From the NCBI GenBank assembly GCA_021209875.1, contig JAGYVD010000004.1, positions 4,501,001-4,565,000 of the forward strand: 64,000 bases of DNA. The letters are read 5' to 3'. Shown in pieces: positions 1 to 9,615 of this stretch; position 1 is the stretch's first letter, and each line of letters starts with the position of its first letter. This stretch comes from Rosellinia necatrix (lineage: Eukaryota > Ascomycota > Sordariomycetes > Xylariales > Xylariaceae). The notes beneath the pieces were generated by a model. The model was given only the letters and a program-made list of their open reading frames with translations, did no database searches and was not told the DNA's origin. The translations under genes were made by a program, and so were the position numbers.

Positions 1-3000
1 CGCATAACTGGCCGGCGAGGCGGCGCCACATCGGCCCAAGGTCGGACCGGCGCCAGCGGCCAGTAGAGGCATTGCATCCTACCTACACTAGACTACCGGC
101 CCTCTATCCACCCTTAACGCCTGCAGGGACTAGTCGCCAAGGACGGGGCCCAGAGGCTGTATATATATATGTATGCACCCCGGACCTTGGCTTTATCTAG
201 GGCACGATGACTCTGTCCCGCGCCACGCGACCGGCTCGACGCGCTTCACTACCAACATTCGATATTCTTGATCAATTGACAATGCTACCGGCGGCGGGGC
301 GCGGCGCATTCCGTGGCCTCACTTGTGCCGCCGTGCTATTGTTTCGTTCTACAACTATTGCAAATACGCTCGAGTAGCGAGCAGCAGGGGGGGTTCTATG
401 TTTACCCAGCTGCCGGAAGCAAAGGAGGGCTGACAATCCGCGAGTCGGCCAGAGTCAGTCAAGATCGACGACGTCTCACGACCAGAGCGATCTGGGATCG
501 GGCCGGGGAGATGAAGGGGGATGCGCAATACGCACTCACGAGCCGCTACGCGACGTAGGGGTGCCTGCTAGATCTCGCCGAAGCGGGCGGTAGGTTAAGA
601 ATTGGTAGCTGGGAGTGATTGCCGATATGAAAGTCTCGGTACGCCCCAGCCGATCTCTTCGTCCGTGCGCGAAGTCAGGATGCATCGGCAATCAAATATC
701 ACATCCATAAGCCGCTATCTAGTGTTCCACAACAGCCCATACAGGGATAGGCACAAGAGCGTGGGCACGGGCGATGTCTTGTCCCTCCCATATTCCCACT
801 AGTGTATGCTCATGCCCGTCGGCGCCTGGGGTCGCGTCGGGTAAACACGAGCCGTCAGTGAGTTGAGGGCTTTGCCATTACGGTCGACTCTGCTATCGCG
901 GTCGGCTCAGTCGATGTCTAGCTTGCCTCTTACATCGCTCGCGCCATGTGTCTTTCCTATGAGGTATCACCGGTATCACTGCCGCCATGCGGGTTGAGCG
1001 CTAAGTGCTAGCTAACGACATACCGTATATCAACAGCAGCAAAACAGTAGGCATGGAGGGGAAGGGAAGGGAAAGAGAGAGTCTAGACCGGCGCCGGTCC
1101 AGCTGTCAGATACCCTGTACTGTCTGTCATGTGTCATGTTGCTGAACTTGGATCTCTTGGATATTGGGAATATCTCGAAATGGAACGATCAGGTCGATCA
1201 GCTGGGAATGGCGGGCAGATGCCCGACATATTGAATCAAGGCCCAATACGCTATTGACTATGCAAGAGAGCTAGTGAGGCTTTTGCGCACCACAGGCGAG
1301 CTGGTGCGTCTCCTATACTTTCTGGTGTATCATTCACCTCTAAGCGGAATATCTCCCATCGGAGAGCCTATATAGTGGTCTTCTTAAGCTCGGCTTCAAA
1401 TTTCATTTCACATCAGAGACTACAGGAGCTCAATCTCACAAGGAAAGCGGTTGCTGCTTCGCCGCGAGTCGTTTTCACCTTAAACCCGAATAACAGGGCA
1501 GCCAACATTTCTTGCCCGAGCGCCAATTTGCATGCGAGTGAGTACTAGGTATGAGATATGAGGTATATACCCAGCCAGTCATTCGCTCTCTTGTTTACTA
1601 AACGTCTATATAGAGACGCGATACTCCTCCGCCCGTTCATCTATCTCCCCATCCACTCTTCTACGCATCTTGGATTCAGCCTATGCTGTTAATACCCCTG
1701 CCACAACTGGTCTGTGTGCAACAGCATCTAGTTACGCGACTATGGAAACCAAAGCCTACGATTCTGGGACTGGCCAGACCGCTAAGACCTCACTGTCTAA
1801 GGTTGTACAGAAGTTAAAGGGGCAGCTGAAACAACCAAAAGGGGATGATACCAAAAAAAAGGGTCGCGATGAGACAGACAAAAAGTTCTTTACCAAAAGG
1901 CACGATGGCCACCTTATATTACCGGAGCAGAGACGCCGGTGAGGTGGCTACACCCTCACGCGAGAACTCGTCGACCGATCTCCCGCTCAGTATGAGCATA
2001 CGGTTTGGGAGAGCATAGAACATATACATTGTCAATCATCTAGTTCTAGAACCTCAATTTACTATCGTCGCCACTCCATGTTCGATAATTGCTGCAAGCG
2101 TTCATGCGCCACTGTTGTAACTCCCATGATTTATCAATCAGCCCACCACGCTGGGCCAAGGTTGGATCCAAGGATAGGCCTTGCGTCGTTGGGCAGAAAC
2201 GCCCTTATTCTCAGGTAGTGCAGAACGGTTCATTATGACTACCCGGGTTAGCGACCCTTGCCTTGTTACTACACTACACTAAACTAACTCGTCACGACCA
2301 CCGAAACCCGGAAACCATGGAATATTGAAAGTCTATTTGGCTGGGCAATATATTTTTCCCTAGCCAGGTGAAACTCCACTTATTCCGGGCGCTGTGCAGC
2401 CGCCACGAGAGCCGCTGACCAATGCTTGCGCCAAAGGTATCACCTGGTCTGTGCGCATGACTATGAGCTGCGTTTTATCAAAAAAGACCCCATAACTCTC
2501 CTGACCGAATAAAAAATGAATGCAGGCTCGAAATGTACGGCCCCAAATCATTTCCGTAAAACCCAAGTAACATGCTGGTACAGGGTGTGGCTGCTTGATA
2601 TACCGAGTCATGAAACAACAGTAACCATGGTTAGTATACGCCCAGACCTCATCCACCATGTATGCCGCACTACTTGTTCCCTTGATTATCTAGAGCATGT
2701 GGTATTTGTATGTGAAGGCTTACGAATTCAGACTTGGACGGGCCAAACAAGCGAGAATTCCATCACTCTACCTCATGAAACAAATAAAATCGGAGACTTC
2801 GAGGTCAGCTAGGCGCCTTACGGGACCACATGGCTTCATATTGCTAACGCGCAGGCATCATGCGAACCGGGCAGGAAAGATCTAAAGCAGCGTAAGACAA
2901 TGAAGATACGAATATGAACTGCATCGCTGATGTCTAACCTCGCATCGACAAAATAAGCGTAGCCATCGGCGCGCATATGGTGAAGAGAGACGAGGTATCA

Positions 3001-3458
3001 CCACTTCACAGCTGCCGGCATAATCGGAGTAAGCGACTCTTAATAACTAAGATTAACTAATTTAATTGCTATGATATCAATTTTCGTGTTCGTCTCATTT
3101 GGTTAACCGTTAATTCATTAGAGCATAATCGTTGTGAATCCCTGCCGAGTAAACACTTCGCCTCAGCCTATAACTCATTTCTAGGGCGCTTGCAAAGTCA
3201 CGTGTATATTCTTGGCTCGACAAGTGGGCGTACACTTGACTTCGAAGCAGTTTGCCTTGCTGAGCCCATCTTTGATCTCACGCGATGGACGCATCGGCCC
3301 CGATGTCCTTCGTCAGGTCCGAGACGGGAGGAGGATATGCAGGCACATTCACACCCCCTCTATTGTTCTCTCTACCAGAAAACCGGTCGCATTAACGAAT
3401 CTGTAATTCCTTCACAACAGATGCGAACCATACGTCACCTGTAACGTGAACCTCTTCA
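1..3458. other. Intergenic, no convincing gene
   Basis: All six frames are broken into short pieces without recognisable motifs. The only open stretch I keep is the weak 66-codon ORF at 1742-1942. A TATA-like CCTATATAG lies near 1367-1376 and a pyrimidine-rich stretch at about 1622-1665, so a small transcript could start there, but nothing confirms it. I see no tRNA, rRNA or terminal repeats. Confidence 0.5.
1742..1942 (+). CDS. Small basic ORF (66 aa), doubtful
   Basis: The ORF starts at an ATG in a good context (gactATGG) and encodes a hydrophilic, Lys-rich 66-residue peptide (METKAYDSGTG..., then KVVQKLKGQLK and a KKKGRDETDKK segment). The frame is open a further 72 nt upstream with no other ATG, so a 5' exon is possible. 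A pyrimidine-rich leader and a TATA-like box about 370 bp upstream are compatible with a promoter. There is no signal peptide, membrane segment or family I recognise. Chance occurrence is quite possible at this length. Confidence 0.25.
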   Translation: METKAYDSGTGQTAKTSLSKVVQKLKGQLKQPKGDDTKKKGRDETDKKFFTKRHDGHLILPEQRRR

Positions 3459-3953
3459 TCACCTGACTTCAATATATTCCGACTCGCATTCCCCAACCAA
3501 AGACCCGACTCCCGCCCCGACGGATCGTAATCGCTCCGCGTCCGACAGGACATCTCCCTTCGTCAGCCCGGGCCAAACGGCCATCCACCGCCCCGCCACC
3601 TTCACCCTGGCGGGCCCGGCGTCCCATATACGCCCCGGCATCGCGGGATGGCTCAGATCCAGGCGATTGGTCGCGCTCTCCCCGGGAAGCAGTGTGACGA
3701 GCGAGTCGGCGGTCGGCGGCATCGCCCGGCTGATCTTGACCGGGCTGACGTCGACCGGCGCGGCGGCCCCGGCCGGCGTGACGCGCACCAGGCCCAGCGC
3801 GAGCGCCGCGGGGTCGAGGGGCGAGTTCCATTTCAGGATCGTGACGGGGATCGAGGGGTGCGCGTTCGTCACCGACACGGAGATGCCGTGCTTCGAGCCC
3901 GGGTCCTGGGCGAGGCGTAGCCGGAGGTTGGCTAGGAATGACGGCTGCGCCAT
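3459..3953 (-). CDS. Cytosolic deuterolysin-propeptide-like protein (164 aa)
   Basis: The start is the ATG at 3953 (MAQPSFLANLRLRLAQ); the frame is open further upstream but the extension is low-complexity and reads through what looks like a leader. There is no signal peptide, so the product is probably cytosolic. The sequence has the layout of the M35 deuterolysin propeptide beta-domain: a VSVTNAHPSIPVTILKW strand followed by NSPLDP, then V.VTPAG...PVDVSPVKI, then a SLVTLLPGESATNRLDLS segment. In M35 precursors the matching elements are the ITNTGNSAL...SILDS, VPFTGIRV and GAKETIEV...DLS segments. I recall related cytosolic hypothetical proteins in Sordariomycetes; no function is known to me. 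GC-rich third positions support coding. It is divergent from the M35 gene starting at 4841. The relationship is inferred by eye. Confidence 0.75.
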   Translation of the reverse strand: MAQPSFLANLRLRLAQDPGSKHGISVSVTNAHPSIPVTILKWNSPLDPAALALGLVRVTPAGAAAPVDVSPVKISRAMPPTADSLVTLLPGESATNRLDLSHPAMPGRIWDAGPARVKVAGRWMAVWPGLTKGDVLSDAERLRSVGAGVGSLVGECESEYIEVR

Positions 3954-4840
3954 CGCGTGCTCTCTCTGCTTAGTGGGCGGGAAAGGGGGGGGGGGATGGC
4001 CGATGTGGAGGTGTGCGGCTACGGCAGTCGCGCCCCGCCGGATGCTACGAGGGCGCCGAGGAAGCAGGGAATACCGGTTACGTAATAAATCCGGGATGTG
4101 CCCATGTGCTGCTCGGCTTTCTCCTGTCACTGAGGTGGCTGGCTATGAAGCAGATGAAGCCCTTCTCCCGAGAGAGACGGTTTTCACTGTCGCGGTAGGT
4201 AGGTGTCGTAGAAGTCGTCGCTAGGTGGGAGTTGTTGAACATGTAATGGCCTGTTAACGCTCTGTGCTTACTTATCATACAGGTTTCCATCTACTTGTCA
4301 GTCGCGGCCAAGCTCTTCTGTTGGAGGAGCAGAGGCAGTCAATGCGGCGACGTGCCGTGCAGCTGTCACGACGCGTACTACTCCTCATATATGGTAGTGA
4401 TCTTCACTTTCCGCCAATCACGGACTCCCTCGGAATGAAATTTGGTTTCACGAACGCTAAAAGCGGAACCCCCGGGACGGAGAAAATAACCACATGTTTT
4501 CGGTCCTCCGACCCTACGGTAGGTATTATTCCACTCGTGGGCTACTTCAAATCCGTGAATCCGCGTCGAGTGGCCGGGCTTACTCCCATCCTCTGGTCGT
4601 CCCCGTAAAATCCGGGGACATCGTACGTTTTGCTATTATATCTTTTGATTAAAACCCGATAAGTATAGGAAGTCTGGCGGTACGGATGCCGTGCGCAGAA
4701 TTAGGAAGGCGGTTAATGATTCCCTGTGAGTGTAACTCGGGTATATTAGACGCTCTAGTACCCAAAATGCATCGTAGTTCAATTGCAGTAGTCATCAGAA
4801 AGTCGTATCTTGGAAGTTGTTCTATCGCCCAATTGCCAAT
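3954..4840. other. Divergent spacer between propeptide-like gene and M35 gene
   Basis: About 890 bp between two divergent starts. It contains a G10 tract near 3986-3995 and short ORFs with no family resemblance. It must hold both promoters. I could not pick a clear TATA box or repeated operator. Confidence 0.5.
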
Positions 4841-6144
4841 ATGAAGGCCGCCGCTATTGTCTCTACTCTGGCTACGCTGGCTAACGCCGCCGCCGTCAAC
4901 CTTCGAGGAGAATCTCCCCCTCGTGGTTGAGATCGAGCAAGTCGGTAACAGCGAAGTAAAGGCCAGCATTACCAATACCGGGAATTCTGCTCTGAGAGTG
5001 CTCAGAGCCGGCAGTATTCTGGATTCATCCCCTGTGGAGAAGGTGAAAATCGCGCAAGGGAGTACGTGAAAGGATCTCGCCAAAAAAAAAAAAAAAAAAA
5101 AATAACCTGAGAACATTCATTCAGCTAATCTCATTGTAGCCAACCGGGTCCCCTTTACTGGTATTCGAGTCTACGTGCACACGGCCAATCTACAAGATCA
5201 AGCCTTCCAGACCATCGGTGCCAAGGAGACCATCGAGGTGCAATGGGACGCCGCCCAGTTCCACGACCTCAGCGCCGGCGGTGACTTCAACGTCAGCACC
5301 GAGGGCAGCCTGCGGTACGCCGAGGAAGGCAGCAACGAGATCGCCGGCCAGGTGGTGTACTCTTCCAACGTCATCCGGGCCACGGTCGACGGGGCCCGGG
5401 CCGCCGAGGTCCACGGCGCGTTCCGCGCGGCGCAGAAGGCGAAGCGCGTCGTGATCCAGAGCGACTGCAGCAGCGCGCAGAAGACCGTCGTCGACGCCGC
5501 GCTGAACGTCGCCAAGACGTACGCCCAGAACGCGCAGTCGGCCGCCGCCGCCGGGACCAAGATGCAGGAGTACTTCAAGTCCACCGCCAGCAGCACCGTG
5601 AACACCGTGGTCGACGTCTTCAGCAAGATCGCCACCTCCGTGGTCAACAGCGGCACGAGCGGGAGCGCGAAGCTCTACTGCAGCGACGTCGGCGACGCGT
5701 GCTCGGACGGCGTCGTCGCCTACACGCAGCCGGGGTCTGATGAATATGTATGTGATCCCCGGCCGGAGTGGCGTCTCCCAGATAGATCCAAGCAGGTCCG
5801 AGATGCCCAGATGGCGATATCGCATCCCCAAGCGGCCCGATACAACTCCTCATTGAGTAATCCCTATTTAAAGGGAAAAAAAAAAAAAAAGCACTAATCC
5901 TTGTCCTCTATAGATTGCGCTATGCCCTTATTGGTTCCAGTTCCCGGCTACCGGCAACACTTGTCACATCGCCGACCAGCCGTACGTCATCATCCACGAG
6001 GCAACACACTTGGTTGCGGTCAAGGGCACCGACGACGTCTGCTACGGATACGATGGCTGCGTGACCGCCATCAGCAATTCCCAGTCTCTGAACAACGCCG
6101 ACTCCTACGCCCTGTACGCCAACGCGATCCATGTCGGTTGTTAA
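4841..6144 (+). CDS. Deuterolysin (M35 metalloendopeptidase), frame break near start
   Basis: A secreted zinc endopeptidase gene in three exons. Introns are 5062-5139 (GTACGT..GTAG, branch GCTAATC, holding a poly-A run) and 5748-5913 (GTATGT..ATAG). The last exon encodes the M35 zinc motif HEATH and the downstream GTDDVCYG motif supplying the third ligand Asp, then the family end SYALYANAIHVGC. The propeptide domain is in exons 1-2 (ITNTGNSAL, VPFTGIRVYV). The ATG at 4841 gives a signal peptide (MKAAAIVSTLATLANAAAVN) in one frame, but the propeptide (ENLPLVVEIEQVG) continues in the +1 frame; the switch falls around 4900-4910 (CTTCGAGGAGAAT), and neither frame spans both sides. No GT..AG intron fits there. 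Either the gene carries a one-base indel and is inactivated, or the assembly has an error. All catalytic residues are intact. Confidence 0.88.
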
Positions 6145-7096
6145 AAGTGGTTTAGAAGCCCGGGAGAAATATTCACGACGGGCTAAGCCTTGGTATATTC
6201 TTATATAGCAGGAGTTTCACTCGGGAATACTCGTCGGTTGGAGAAAATGGGAGTATCGACTTTGGGATATCTATGAATATATGGCGGCATCTGCCTCGTC
6301 TTCGCCACCTCTATTGACACCATTTCCGAAAGATTGGTCCTGCTTAAATTCGGTTGAAGGAGAGTTTATTGAAATGTGAATAAAAGCCTAAATTCGTGGG
6401 TTTCAAGGAAATGGCTCTCAACGCGTATTGTTCGAAACGATTACTACGGCTGCTGCTATCGTTACCCTCCGGAACAAGTTTGCATAAAGGCTCCTTAGAT
6501 TTCGCTGCTAATGTCAATTGATGTCGTTTCCTGTGCTCAGATTGAATAATTTTGAATGTTATGTTTGGGCTTCAGGGAAAATTAGCCGAGCTACGACATG
6601 AGACTTTATGCGGAACTTCTGCACGAAGGGTTAATTTGTTAGGTGTGTTAGCGCTGCGCTGATGTGCTTATTTCTGTATCGGAATGAACGTAGGCAGTTT
6701 CCTGAGCATATCTAGAGTATTTTGATACCTTTAAGCGGTTCAGATCTTCAAGTGACCTTACCCAACACTGTAAATTATATCGGATGCGAATGGCCTTAAA
6801 CAGGGTCTGGGATAGGTGCCACCCTAGATCCCCTACTAGATGGTCAAGCACGGCCTGCAATCTCATCAATACACTGATTTATCCTTTTCATCTTACCCTT
6901 TCCCATTTACCCTTTCGGTTTACTAGCTGCCCCCTGCTTGAACTGCATTCCTGACTGCTACAAATTACCTGCGTCTTTTATCATACAAGGCCCCTCACAA
7001 CTATCGTATCTCTCAAAGAAGAAGATGATAACTATACGTTCTGAGGTTCGCACAATTGCCATGATGTCAGTATAAGAGCTAGTCGGGGTGCACGAA
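6145..7096. other. Intergenic, nothing recognised
   Basis: Moderately AT-rich DNA between the convergent ends of the M35 gene and the 560-residue protein gene. Only short ORFs without motifs are present. It should hold the 3' untranslated regions of both neighbours. Confidence 0.5.
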
Positions 7097-8779
7097 TCAG
7101 TATGGGGGGTTCTGCCCATGCGGGTCGTTATCCCGATGGCCCTGGCCTTGTTGATATGCCTGGGGCTGATAGCTCTGGGGTTGGTAGCTCTGGGGTTGAT
7201 AACTCTGGGGCTGATAACTCTGAGGTTGGTAGGCCTGCGGTTGGTAGCTTTGTGGTTGATGCTGGCCCGACGGGGGATGAGGCGGCTGATACTGGTCGGG
7301 TCGATACTCTGGGATGGGTTGGTGCTGGCCTTGATGATAGTTCGTCTGATGATGCTCTTGCTGGTGCTCATACGACGGAGGGGGCGCAGGCTGGCTGTCA
7401 TGCCCGGGCTGTGCGCTGGGTTTCGGCGCTCCCAGGTCCACACCCTCGTTTCCGATGTCGTCGGGCACGGTGATCTTCACCTTGGGCAGGTACTTCTGGA
7501 CCTTCTGCTCGACCATGTTCTGCACGAAGACCCAGCTCGCGCGCTCGAACTTGCGGTGGCCGCCGTTCACCACGCCCAGGATGCTCTCGCGCACCATCTC
7601 CTGCACCTTGCGCACGAGGCCGCGGATCTTGTTGACCAGCTTCGCCTTGATGTCGTCCCGGAAGCCGCGGTCCGTCTGGGCCCCGGCCCCGGCCTCGCGC
7701 TCGAGCTGCGAGTCGAAGGGGTTGCCGCCGAGGATCTTCTCGAGGGGGCCCTGTAGCTCGTCCGGGAGCAGCTCGAACAGCTGCTTCTCGATGCCACCGA
7801 GCGCCTTGCGGAACTCGAGGCGGACATCCCTGTGGACCCTCGCGAGACCCGTACTCAGCTTCTCGCTGATGACCCGGGAGAAGCCGCCGCCGCCGCCGCC
7901 GCCGCTGCTCTTCTCGCCTCCGCCGTCGCCGCCGTCGCCGTCACCGCGGTCGTGGTCACCGAGGCCCCGGGATGACCCCTCGCCGTGGTGCCTGCTGCCG
8001 AACAGGCCGCCGATCCCCTTCACCAGGTCCTTGACGTGGTCCTCGATCTCGCCCCGGGCGCCGTCGCCGATGTCGCGGGTGCTCGTGTTGCCGCGCAGCC
8101 AGCGCTTGATGTGCTCCAGGGCGATGCGGGTGAACTGCTCGGCGATGGGCGCGTGCTGCTCGCGCAGCTTGGCGCCGATCCGGTCCTTGATCTCGGGGCT
8201 GATGCGGCGCGCCGTGTCCTCGGGGCTGCGCGCGACGTCCTTGACGCTGCTGCTGAGGACGCCCAGGAGCCCGTCGAGCTCGAACCGCTCGCCGTCCGGG
8301 CCCCCCGTGCCGCCGCTTCCCTCCAGATGGTCTTGGACGGCGTTGACGGCGGCGGAGAAGAAACCGCGGACTCGCTGGGAAGGGTCCGAGTGATCCTCGC
8401 CGACCGACCGGGCGCCCCCGGAGCCGGCGCGGCCCTCGGTGAGGTCGAGGATGTCGCGCAGGTCGTCGCCGGTCTCGTCGGCGATCTTGCTGAAGCTGCG
8501 CGTCAGGCCGGCGATCTCGTTGGCGAAGGGCAGGGACTGGCGGCCGTAGTCGTTCGGGATGGCGTCGTCCAGGCCCCTGCCGGCGCCGGCGTGGCTGTCC
8601 CGATCGCGGTCGAAGAGGGAGCGGAATGCGTCGACGACCTGGGCCTCCAGCACGTCGATGGTCTGCTGCTGGAACTCGTCCAGCTCCGTGGTGATGCGGG
8701 GTTGGATCTGCGGGGCAAGCGAGTCGACGTAGTCGTCGACCTTCTTCATCAGTACCTCGGGGATCCCGTGCGACGACAT
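7097..8779 (-). CDS. Conserved helical protein with YQPQ-repeat tail (560 aa)
   Basis: A single uninterrupted GC-rich ORF beginning MSSHGIPEVLMKKVDDYVD. The first ~430 residues are rich in charged, amphipathic helices; recurring themes are long helices with E/D-K/R spacing and segments such as EIKDRIGAKLREQH and DDIKAKLVNKIRGLVRKVQ. A glycine-rich acidic linker (GDGDGGDGGGEKSSGGGG, near residue 290) splits the helical part. The last ~100 residues are Pro/Gln/His/Tyr-rich and contain about seven tandem copies of a YQPQ[S/A] unit, ending HGQNPPY. There is no signal peptide or membrane helix. I recognise the type as a conserved, uncharacterised filamentous-fungal protein; the tail resembles intrinsically disordered, condensate-prone PQ-rich tails. 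Large ORFs on the opposite strand (for example 7985-8851) are shadows of the biased codon use. Confidence 0.85.
   Translation of the reverse strand: MSSHGIPEVLMKKVDDYVDSLAPQIQPRITTELDEFQQQTIDVLEAQVVDAFRSLFDRDRDSHAGAGRGLDDAIPNDYGRQSLPFANEIAGLTRSFSKIADETGDDLRDILDLTEGRAGSGGARSVGEDHSDPSQRVRGFFSAAVNAVQDHLEGSGGTGGPDGERFELDGLLGVLSSSVKDVARSPEDTARRISPEIKDRIGAKLREQHAPIAEQFTRIALEHIKRWLRGNTSTRDIGDGARGEIEDHVKDLVKGIGGLFGSRHHGEGSSRGLGDHDRGDGDGGDGGGEKSSGGGGGGGFSRVISEKLSTGLARVHRDVRLEFRKALGGIEKQLFELLPDELQGPLEKILGGNPFDSQLEREAGAGAQTDRGFRDDIKAKLVNKIRGLVRKVQEMVRESILGVVNGGHRKFERASWVFVQNMVEQKVQKYLPKVKITVPDDIGNEGVDLGAPKPSAQPGHDSQPAPPPSYEHQQEHHQTNYHQGQHQPIPEYRPDQYQPPHPPSGQHQPQSYQPQAYQPQSYQPQSYQPQSYQPQSYQPQAYQQGQGHRDNDPHGQNPPY
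7155..7262 (-). repeat. 15-bp coding tandem repeat (YQPQ[S/A] units)
   Basis: About seven imperfect 15-bp units (plus strand: gata-actctggggctg and variants) encode the repeated pentapeptide YQPQS/YQPQA in the tail of the 560-residue protein. Unit number is likely to vary between strains. Confidence 0.8.
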
Positions 8780-9615
8780 GGCTGTTTGATTTTTAGAATG
8801 CGCGATCGTGGCGCGCGCGAGAGGGCGATTTTCGCTCGTTTGTTTGTGTAGGAAGTGTATGAGTAAGGTGGAATGAATGAATGTTGGGTGTGTGTGTTAA
8901 AAGCGTGTTGTGTTAAGTTAAGTGTGTGTTGCAGTGTGTTGTGTTAAGTGTGAGTGTTTTAAGTGTGTGTGTTGAGTTTAGTGACGTTTAAACGCTCCGT
9001 ATTTCCTCTCCGTACTTTCCCTCTCTTTTTCTCTTCATCTTTTTGGGGCCCTAAAATCTTTCAGCCATAAAGTAAGGACTATTTGCGCCGTTAGCAAATA
9101 ATAGTTCAACTTTCAGTTAACTTTAGGTGCCTACAGACAGGTAGGGGGTCAGTAACACGACCTGAGAAAAACCCAGTTCTTTTATTGGTCTACTGTACCG
9201 CTTCCATATCCGCTCCGACACAGAGCGAAGCCGTTTTATCCATTGAACTGCCAAGCTTGCATATATTTCGAAGCTGGGGCGGTGTCTGTCTAATGGTTCA
9301 TCCACGTTTGGGGCTCAGCCCATAGTTGCGGTTCAGTCTCTACCATTCACAAAAAGCTCTCGGGAAAGCCGTCGGGCAGAGCGGTAATTACTAGGCAGTT
9401 AACCATCTTGTAATCTACCCTCGCAGAAATGGTTTGTGGCCGACTTTAGCCTCACTAGATGTATATCTTTCGGGTCAAAATGCGGAATTGGGGTTGAGCC
9501 TCGTGAGATCGCGGCAGTTGTTCCTGGGCATTCCATACTTAGGGTCATGCTAATCTCTATTCATTCACAAGCAACTTTTATAGTGCCCGGATCAAGCTGT
9601 CCCTACAAGCTCGCC
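8780..9615. other. Upstream region with GTGTGTTAAG low-complexity DNA
   Basis: The first 210 bp upstream of the 560-residue protein hold a GTGTGTT/TTAAGTGTG-rich stretch (about 8872-8985), followed by a pyrimidine-rich block (9000-9040) on the plus strand. The rest shows no gene. It is presumably the promoter and leader of the minus-strand gene plus the 3' side of the DUF7580 gene. Confidence 0.5.

Noticed and set aside
5190..5831. 213-codon minus-strand ORF
   Set aside because: Antisense to exon 2 of the deuterolysin gene, whose propeptide and catalytic motifs fix the real strand.
7455..8851. Long plus-strand ORFs (up to 312 codons) opposite the 560-aa protein
   Set aside because: They are antisense shadows: GC-rich third positions of the minus-strand gene suppress stops on the other strand, and their translations are repetitive Pro/Ser/Arg or Ala/Asp/Val-rich.
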